30,769 nt of DNA from JAAAPF01 sp964481035 (GTDB lineage Bacteria; Pseudomonadota; Alphaproteobacteria; Geminicoccales; Geminicoccaceae), in the NCBI GenBank assembly GCA_964481035.1, contig CAYZSE010000018.1, positions 1 to 30,769 of the forward strand, written 5' to 3'. Each line of letters begins with the position of its first letter. The first letter of the stretch is position 1. Of the stretch, positions 26,270-30,769 are shown piece after piece. Below the pieces are notes generated by a model, which did not search any database, was not told where the DNA came from, and saw only the letters and a program-made list of their open reading frames with translations. The translations under genes and the position numbers were made by a program.

Positions 26270-27590
26270 GCCGGTCGCGCGAGCTCGCGGATGACGCGTT
26301 CGAACACCCGTAGCGCCGCGGCGAGGTCGTCGACGCGAATGAACTCGTCGGGCTTGTGCGCCTGGTNNNNNNNNNNNNNNNNNNNNNNNNNNNNNNNNNN
26401 NNNNNNNNNNNNNNNNNNNNNNNNNNNNNNNNNNNNNNNNNNNNNNNNNNNNNNNNNNNNNNNNNNAGCGCCGCGGCGAGGTCGTCGACGCGAATGAACT
26501 CGTCGGGCTTGTGCGCCTGGTCGATGTGGCCCGGCCCCATGACCACGGTGGCGAGGCCCGCGCGCTGGAAGCAGCCGGCATCGGTGCCGAAGGGCATGAC
26601 GTCGTGGTCGTCGATGCGGCTGGCGCGCCGGGCGAGGGCGAGCGCCGGGCACGCGGGATCGAGATCGAGGCCGGGATAGGCGGCCTCCACCTCGGTCTCG
26701 ATGCGCGCGTCGGCGAAGCGCTGCCGCATCTCGGGCAGCAGCACATCCTCGACGAACCGCTGCACCCGGGCGAGCACCCGCCCGCCATCGTCGGGCGGGG
26801 TCAGGCGCACCTCCCAGTCGAAGGCGCAACTGCCGGCGACGACGTTCCGCGCGGTGCCGGCGTGCAGCAGCCCGACGTTGATGGTGCTCGCCGGCGGATC
26901 GAAGGGCGAGCCGGCGGGTGCGGCCGCGGCGAGCTCCTCGGCGATGCGCTCGAGCTCGGCGATGAGCCGTAGCCCGTAGTGCAGCGCGCTCACGCCCTTG
27001 CGCGGATCGGAGGAGTGGCAGGCATAGCCCTCGATCCGCGTGGTCATCTCGTAGCCGCCCTTGTGGCCGGCGACGGGCCGAAGCCCCGTCGGCTCGCCGA
27101 CGATGACCGCGGCGGGGCGGCAGGGCAGGTCCACCATGAGCCGGGCGAGGTCGGGCGCGCCGAGCGAGCCCGGCTCCTCGTCGTAGCTGAAGGCGAGGTG
27201 CAAGGGTCGCTCGAGGTCGAGCGCCTGCGCCACCGGCACCAGCGCCAGGGCAGTGGCGAGAAAGCCCTTCATGTCCGTCGTGCCGCGACCGTAGAGCAGA
27301 CCGTCGCGCGCGGTGAGCTCGAAGGGCGGCAGCGCCCATTCCTGGCCGTCCACCGGCACCACGTCGGTATGGCCGGAGAGAACGATCCCGCCCTCGACCG
27401 CAGGGCCGATGGTCGCGAACAGGTTCGCCCGCTCGCCCGTGCCGTCGTAGACGAGGTGCGCCTCGACCCCGTGGCGTTGCAGATAGGCGGCGATGAAGCC
27501 GGTGATGTCGAGGTTGGTGCGGCGCGACACGCTCGGGAACGCCACCAGGGCGTCGAGAAGCTCGATCGTGCGCTGCAAGGCCGCGTCCAT
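26266..27590 (-). CDS. argE: M20 deacylase, acetylornithine deacetylase (ArgE)-like, crossed by assembly gap
   Basis: Metal-dependent amidohydrolase of the M20/ArgE group. Read from ATG 27590 it shows SGHTDVVPVDG (His and Asp metal ligands), GRGTTDMKGF (bridging Asp), SYDEEPGSLG (catalytic Glu pair), the dimerisation domain and a C-terminal HIDQAHKPDEFIRVDDL. The 100-N run at 26367-26466 and a 55-bp duplication shift the frame near the C-terminus. If one copy and the Ns are removed (155 bp), the frame continues to LRVFERVIRELARPA and TGA 26268-26266, giving 389 residues, the usual ArgE length. GGAGGGG precedes the start. Activity may be on N-acetylornithine or another N-acyl amino acid; its place beside a TRAP transporter rather than arg genes favours a catabolic role. 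Confidence 0.85.
26312..26366. repeat. Left copy of 55-bp contig-end duplication
   Basis: These 55 bases are identical to 26467-26521 on the other side of the N run. Both encode the same piece of the argE-like protein (AHKPDEFIRVDDLAA on the minus strand). Exact identity and position at the gap edge point to overlapping contig ends rather than a biological repeat. Confidence 0.9.
26367..26466. other. Assembly gap, 100 N
   Basis: Exactly 100 unknown bases, a conventional filler for a scaffold join of unknown size. Because the flanks overlap by 55 identical bases and the reading frame is restored when they are merged, the true gap size is probably negative (an overlap). Confidence 0.95.
26467..26521. 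repeat. Right copy of 55-bp contig-end duplication
   Basis: Identical to 26312-26366; see that entry. The offset between the copies is 155 bp, which is not a multiple of three and explains the apparent frameshift in the argE-like gene. Confidence 0.9.
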
Positions 27591-27759
27591 GTCCCCTCCG
27601 AGATGTGCACGTCTTTTCCGCCGAGCACCGCGACGTCAACGGGATTTTGAGGTTGGTCCGGCGACGCGGCCGAAGACATACATTTCTGCCTTGTAAGCGC
27701 CTCCTTCGCCGTTATCGTCGCAGATCGACGTTCGCGATCCAACTTTCTTGGAGAGGACC
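27591..27759. promoter_or_regulatory. Divergent control region argE-like / TRAP operon
   Basis: 169 bp between two divergent starts, less GC-rich than the genes. For the plus strand TTGTAA (27691-27696) and TATCGT (27713-27718) are 16 bp apart and could serve the TRAP operon. GAGAGG (27751-27756) is the dctP ribosome-binding site and GGAGGGG on the minus strand serves the argE-like gene. No regulator gene is adjacent and no clear palindrome was found. Confidence 0.4.
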
Positions 27760-28782
27760 ATGACCAAGCTGCTGAAGAGCCTGGCCCTGGCCGGTAGCGC
27801 GGTGTCGCTGGCCGGTGCGGCGAGCGCGGCGGAATGGAAGTTCGCGCTCGAGGAGGCGCTGCACGAGGTGCAGGGCGTCTACGCCCAGAAATTCAAGGAG
27901 GTGGTCGAGGCGGAGAGCGGCGGGGACATCACCGTCACCATCTATCCCTATGGCTCGCTCGGCGAGAGCGCGGAGCTCACCGAGCTCACCCAGGCCGGCG
28001 TGCTGCAGCTCGCCAATGCGTCGCCGGGCTTCACCGGCAGCATCATCCCCGAGGTGCAGGTCTTTTCGGTGCCCTACCTGTTGCCCGAGGAGGACGCCGT
28101 GCTGAACGAGTTCTTCCGTAACAGCGAGGTCGTGCGCGAGCGCTTCGATCCGCTGTTCGAGGCGCAGGGGCTCGCCGTCATCGACTTCTACCCCGAGGGC
28201 GAGTTCGTCATGACGACGAAGGAGCCGGTCCGCTCGCAGGCCGACCTCGAGGGTGTCAAGTTCCGGGTCATGACCTCGCCCCTGCTGGTCGCCACCTACG
28301 ACGCCTTCGGCGCCACGCCGACGCCCCTGCCCTGGGGCGAGGTCTACAGCTCCCTGCAGCTCAACATGATCGGCGGCCAGGAGAACCCGATGTTCTTCGT
28401 CGAATCGACGAAGATGTACGAGGTCACCGACTACCTCGTCTTCACCGGCCACAACACGTACACGACGACCGTCGTCGCCAACCTCGGCTGGTTCCAGGGT
28501 CTGTCCGACGACGAGCGGGCGATCCTGGAGACGGCGCAGTCGGCGGCGTTCGAGAACATCGTCGAGTATCAGGACACCCTCGCCGAGGACTCGCTCGCGA
28601 AGATCCTCGAGGCCAAGCCCGAGATGGAGATCATCCGGCTCAGCGACGAGGAGCGCCAGCCGTTCCGCGAGGCGGCCGAGGCCGTCGAGGTCGAGTTCGT
28701 CGAGATGGCCGGCGGCGAGGCGGCAGCGATCCTCGAGCAGTTCAAGGCCGACGTCGAGACCGCCCGCGAAGCGGTCCAGTAG
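27760..28782 (+). CDS. dctP: TRAP transporter substrate-binding protein, DctP family
   Basis: 340 residues with a signal peptide (MTKLLKSLALAGSAVSLAGA, cleavage near ASA-AEW), so periplasmic. The DctP fold is indicated by VYAQKFKEVVEAESGGDITV, the SPYLLP-like FSVPYLLPEED, and VKFRVMTSPLL with Arg169, the position of the arginine that normally binds the substrate carboxylate. QENPMFFVESTKMYEV and YLVFTGH follow, as usual. This implies an organic-acid ligand but not which one. ATG 27760 is 3 nt after GAGAGG; an upstream TTG at 27748 is less likely. It is first of three TRAP genes and is followed by a strong hairpin. Confidence 0.92.
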   Translation: MTKLLKSLALAGSAVSLAGAASAAEWKFALEEALHEVQGVYAQKFKEVVEAESGGDITVTIYPYGSLGESAELTELTQAGVLQLANASPGFTGSIIPEVQVFSVPYLLPEEDAVLNEFFRNSEVVRERFDPLFEAQGLAVIDFYPEGEFVMTTKEPVRSQADLEGVKFRVMTSPLLVATYDAFGATPTPLPWGEVYSSLQLNMIGGQENPMFFVESTKMYEVTDYLVFTGHNTYTTTVVANLGWFQGLSDDERAILETAQSAAFENIVEYQDTLAEDSLAKILEAKPEMEIIRLSDEERQPFREAAEAVEVEFVEMAGGEAAAILEQFKADVETAREAVQ

Positions 28783-28802
28783 GCGGTACCGCTCCGCCCC
28801 GC

Positions 28803-28829
28803 CCGGCGCCCCCGGCGGAGGGGCGCCGG
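28803..28829 (+). other. Intercistronic hairpin between dctP and dctQ
   Basis: CCGGCGCCCC (28803-28812) and GGGGCGCCGG (28820-28829) form a perfect 10-bp GC stem with a 7-nt loop. It begins 20 bp after the dctP stop and has no T-run, so it probably stabilises the dctP message or reduces read-through rather than ending all transcription. Confidence 0.7.
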
Positions 28830-28852
28830 CGCCGCCCCGGGAGAAGAAGGCC

Positions 28853-29422
28853 ATGGCGCACGAGCCGACGGCGACCGCGCTCGCCTTCAAGCCGCTGGCG
28901 CTCGTCGACCGTGTCATCGCCTGGTTCGAGGGCGTCGTGCTCGCGACCGGCGTGCTGCTGATGGCGGCCAACACGATCGGCAACGTCATCGGCCGCTTCG
29001 TCTTCGACCAGAGCCTCTACTTTTCCGAGGAGCTCAACCAGTTCCTCATCGTGCTGATCACCTTCGTCGGTATCGGCTACGCCGCGCGCCAGGGCCGCCA
29101 CATCCGCATGACGGCGATCTACGACACGCTGCCCGATCGGGGCCGCAAGGCGCTGATGACGGTGATCTGCGTCGTCACCGGCCTCACCATGCTGGCGCTC
29201 GCCTGGTACGCCTACGGTTACGTGAGCACCGTCGCCGCGAGCGGGCGCGTGCTGCCGGCGCTGCAGGTGCCGATCTGGTGGGCCTATGTCTGGGTGCCCC
29301 TCGGCTTCGCCGTCACCGGCATCCAGTACCTCTTGGGCGCGGTCCGTAACCTGACCGAGCGCGACATTTATCTCTCGGCCTCGACGGTCGACACCTACGA
29401 AGACGTCGAAGAGAAGATCTGA
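28853..29422 (+). CDS. dctQ: TRAP transporter small permease, DctQ family
   Basis: 189 residues with four predicted membrane helices (about 27-48, 62-82, 100-124 and 141-163). The family pattern is visible in NVIGRFVFDQSLYFSEELNQ and in the VGIGYAARQGRHIRM stretch. The small subunit supports the large permease of the tripartite, sodium-driven transporter. An AGAAGG site lies 3 nt before ATG 28853. The stop is 10 bp before dctM. Confidence 0.92.
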   Translation: MAHEPTATALAFKPLALVDRVIAWFEGVVLATGVLLMAANTIGNVIGRFVFDQSLYFSEELNQFLIVLITFVGIGYAARQGRHIRMTAIYDTLPDRGRKALMTVICVVTGLTMLALAWYAYGYVSTVAASGRVLPALQVPIWWAYVWVPLGFAVTGIQYLLGAVRNLTERDIYLSASTVDTYEDVEEKI

Positions 29423-29432
29423 GGAACCGGCC

Positions 29433-30713
29433 ATGACGCTCGCCATGATCGTGACGATGGTCGTTCTGCTTCTCTTGGGCTTTCCGATGATGATCCCGCT
29501 GGTGGCGGCCACCTTCGTCGCTTTCGTCGGCTTCTTCTCGGGCATCTCGCCGGAGATCATGATCCAGCAGATGCTGGGCGGCATCCGGCCGGCGGCGCTC
29601 ACCGCAGTGCCGATGTTCATCCTCGCCGCGGACATCATCACCAAGGGTCACTCGGCCGACCGGCTGTTGGATCTGGTGATGAAGTTCGTGGGCCACGTGA
29701 AGGGCGGGCTCGGTGTCACGGCGGCGACCGCCTGCACGCTCTTCGGCGCCGTCTCGGGCTCGACCCAGGCGACGGTCGTCGCCATCGGCAGCCCGCTGCG
29801 ACCGCGCATGCTGCAGGCCGGCTACAAGGACGGCTACATCCTCGCCCTCATCGTCAACGCCAGCGACATCGCCATGCTCATCCCGCCGTCGATCGCCATG
29901 ATCGTCTACGGCGTGGTCTCGGGGACGTCGATCTCGGAGCTGTTCATCGCCGGCGTCGGCCCGGGCCTCTTGATCCTCGCGCTCTTCTCCGCCTACTCGG
30001 TCGCCTACGCCTACATCCACGACATCCCGACCCAGGCGAAGGCGAGCTGGGCCGAGCGCCGCGAGGTGCTCATCAACGCCGTTTGGCCCCTCGGCTTTCC
30101 CGTCATCATCGTCGGCGGCATCTACGGCGGCGTCTTCAGCCCGACCGAGGCCGCCGCCGTCTGCGTCGGCTACGCCTTCCTCCTCGAGTTCGTGATCTTC
30201 CGCTCGCTCAAGATCCAGGAGCTGTGGTCGATCGCGATGTCGACCGGCCTCATCACCGCGGTGGTCTTCATCCTCGTCGGCATCGGCGCCGCCTTCTCCT
30301 GGGCCATCTCCTTCGCGCAGATCCCGCAGGCGATCATCGCCGCCTTGGGCCTCGCCGAGGCCGGGCCGACGACGGTGCTCATCGCGATATCGATCGCCTT
30401 CTTCATCGGCTGCATGTTCGTCGACCCGATCGTGGTCATCCTGGTGATGGTGCCGATCTTCGCGCCGCTGGTGCAGGCGACCGGGCTCGACCCGGTGCTG
30501 GTCGGGATCATCATCACGCTGCAGGTGGCGATCGGCTCGGCGACGCCGCCCTTCGGCTGCGACATCTTCACGGCGATCGCCGTGTTCAAGCGGCCCTACA
30601 TCGAGGTGATCCGCGGCACGCCGCCGTTTGTCGCCATTCTCCTGGGCGTCAGCGTCGCGCTCATACTCTTCCCGCAGATCGCGCTCTTCTTGCGCGATCT
30701 CGCCTTCCGCTAG
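29433..30713 (+). CDS. dctM: TRAP transporter large permease, DctM family
   Basis: 426 residues, normal for DctM, almost entirely hydrophobic with about 12 membrane segments. Family motifs include MLGGIRPAALTAVPMFILAA, GGLGVTAATACTLFGAVSGS, the IPPSIAMIVYG stretch and, near the end, ATPPFGCDIFTA. It forms the ion-coupled transport channel with DctQ and receives substrate from DctP. GAGGA upstream of ATG 29433 overlaps the end of dctQ. The C-terminus is complete (TAG 30711-30713). Confidence 0.95.
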   Translation: MTLAMIVTMVVLLLLGFPMMIPLVAATFVAFVGFFSGISPEIMIQQMLGGIRPAALTAVPMFILAADIITKGHSADRLLDLVMKFVGHVKGGLGVTAATACTLFGAVSGSTQATVVAIGSPLRPRMLQAGYKDGYILALIVNASDIAMLIPPSIAMIVYGVVSGTSISELFIAGVGPGLLILALFSAYSVAYAYIHDIPTQAKASWAERREVLINAVWPLGFPVIIVGGIYGGVFSPTEAAAVCVGYAFLLEFVIFRSLKIQELWSIAMSTGLITAVVFILVGIGAAFSWAISFAQIPQAIIAALGLAEAGPTTVLIAISIAFFIGCMFVDPIVVILVMVPIFAPLVQATGLDPVLVGIIITLQVAIGSATPPFGCDIFTAIAVFKRPYIEVIRGTPPFVAILLGVSVALILFPQIALFLRDLAFR

Positions 30714-30769
30714 CGCGTTTCCCGCAATGCTTGACCATCCCGCACCCCCGCCCGGCCGCCCACGAGGTT

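Noticed and set aside
25523..26788. An apparent 421-residue fusion of the racemase-like protein with an upstream segment
   Set aside because: The frame is open only because it runs through 100 N; the N-terminal part is an out-of-frame translation of the argE-like gene.
30727..30769. Possible start of a further plus-strand gene at the right edge (MLDHPAPPPGRPRG)
   Set aside because: Only 14 codons, proline-rich, and no ribosome-binding site; cannot be supported.

Overview
The window is about 30.8 kb of very GC-rich DNA (roughly 70 % by eye) with strong GC preference at third codon positions and frequent GTG starts. The gene content suggests an alphaproteobacterium: gatCAB, ruvX, a Rhizobium-type glycerol ABC transporter with DUF2160, and a TRAP transporter. 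Order level cannot be fixed from the sequence; a Rhodospirillales- or Geminicoccales-like relative is a guess. A run of 100 N at 26367-26466 lies between two identical 55-bp copies, which marks this as a scaffold of assembled contigs, possibly a metagenome bin.

Layout. At 1-3700 there is the first 65 bp of a minus-strand membrane protein, a short-chain dehydrogenase, a GNAT-HAD fusion (minus) and a phosphonate monoester hydrolase-type sulfatase (plus). At 3655-7922 a minus-strand run holds ruvX, a penicillin-acylase-type lipoprotein and a GH3-family adenylating enzyme; the last two overlap by ATGA. Diverging from ruvX at 8038-11360 are an ATP-grasp protein and a CocE/NonD hydrolase, also overlapping by ATGA. 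A small glycine-rich membrane protein follows on the minus strand. At 11888-15107 is a tightly coupled gatC-gatA-gatB. It is followed by a small membrane/coiled-coil gene broken by an in-frame amber codon and preceded by a promoter placed for leaderless transcription.

At 15413-25517 is a complete glycerol uptake and catabolism locus. On the plus strand are a periplasmic binding protein, two ATPases, two permeases and a DUF2160 membrane protein (glpV-S-T-P-Q-U). Converging on the minus strand are glpK-glpR-glpD. Similar TTCG/CGAA boxes lie before glpV, glpK and glpD and resemble the known GlpR operator, so one repressor probably controls all three. The two ATPases carry complementary defects in their ATP-site motifs, which predicts one good and one degenerate nucleotide site.

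At 25523-30713 an argE-like M20 deacylase and a maleate-isomerase/Asp-Glu-racemase family enzyme (ATGA overlap, minus strand) diverge from a three-gene TRAP transporter (dctP-dctQ-dctM). This looks like an uptake-and-processing module for an unknown carboxylate, possibly an N-acylated one. Collapsing the 55-bp duplication at the N gap restores an intact 389-residue argE-like frame.

The observations most worth follow-up are the asymmetric glycerol ABC ATPases, the shared glp operators, the leaderless amber-interrupted gene, the two translationally coupled pairs that each combine a potential amide/ester-forming enzyme with a hydrolase, and the false assembly gap. No RNA gene, CRISPR array, phage gene or transposase was seen.
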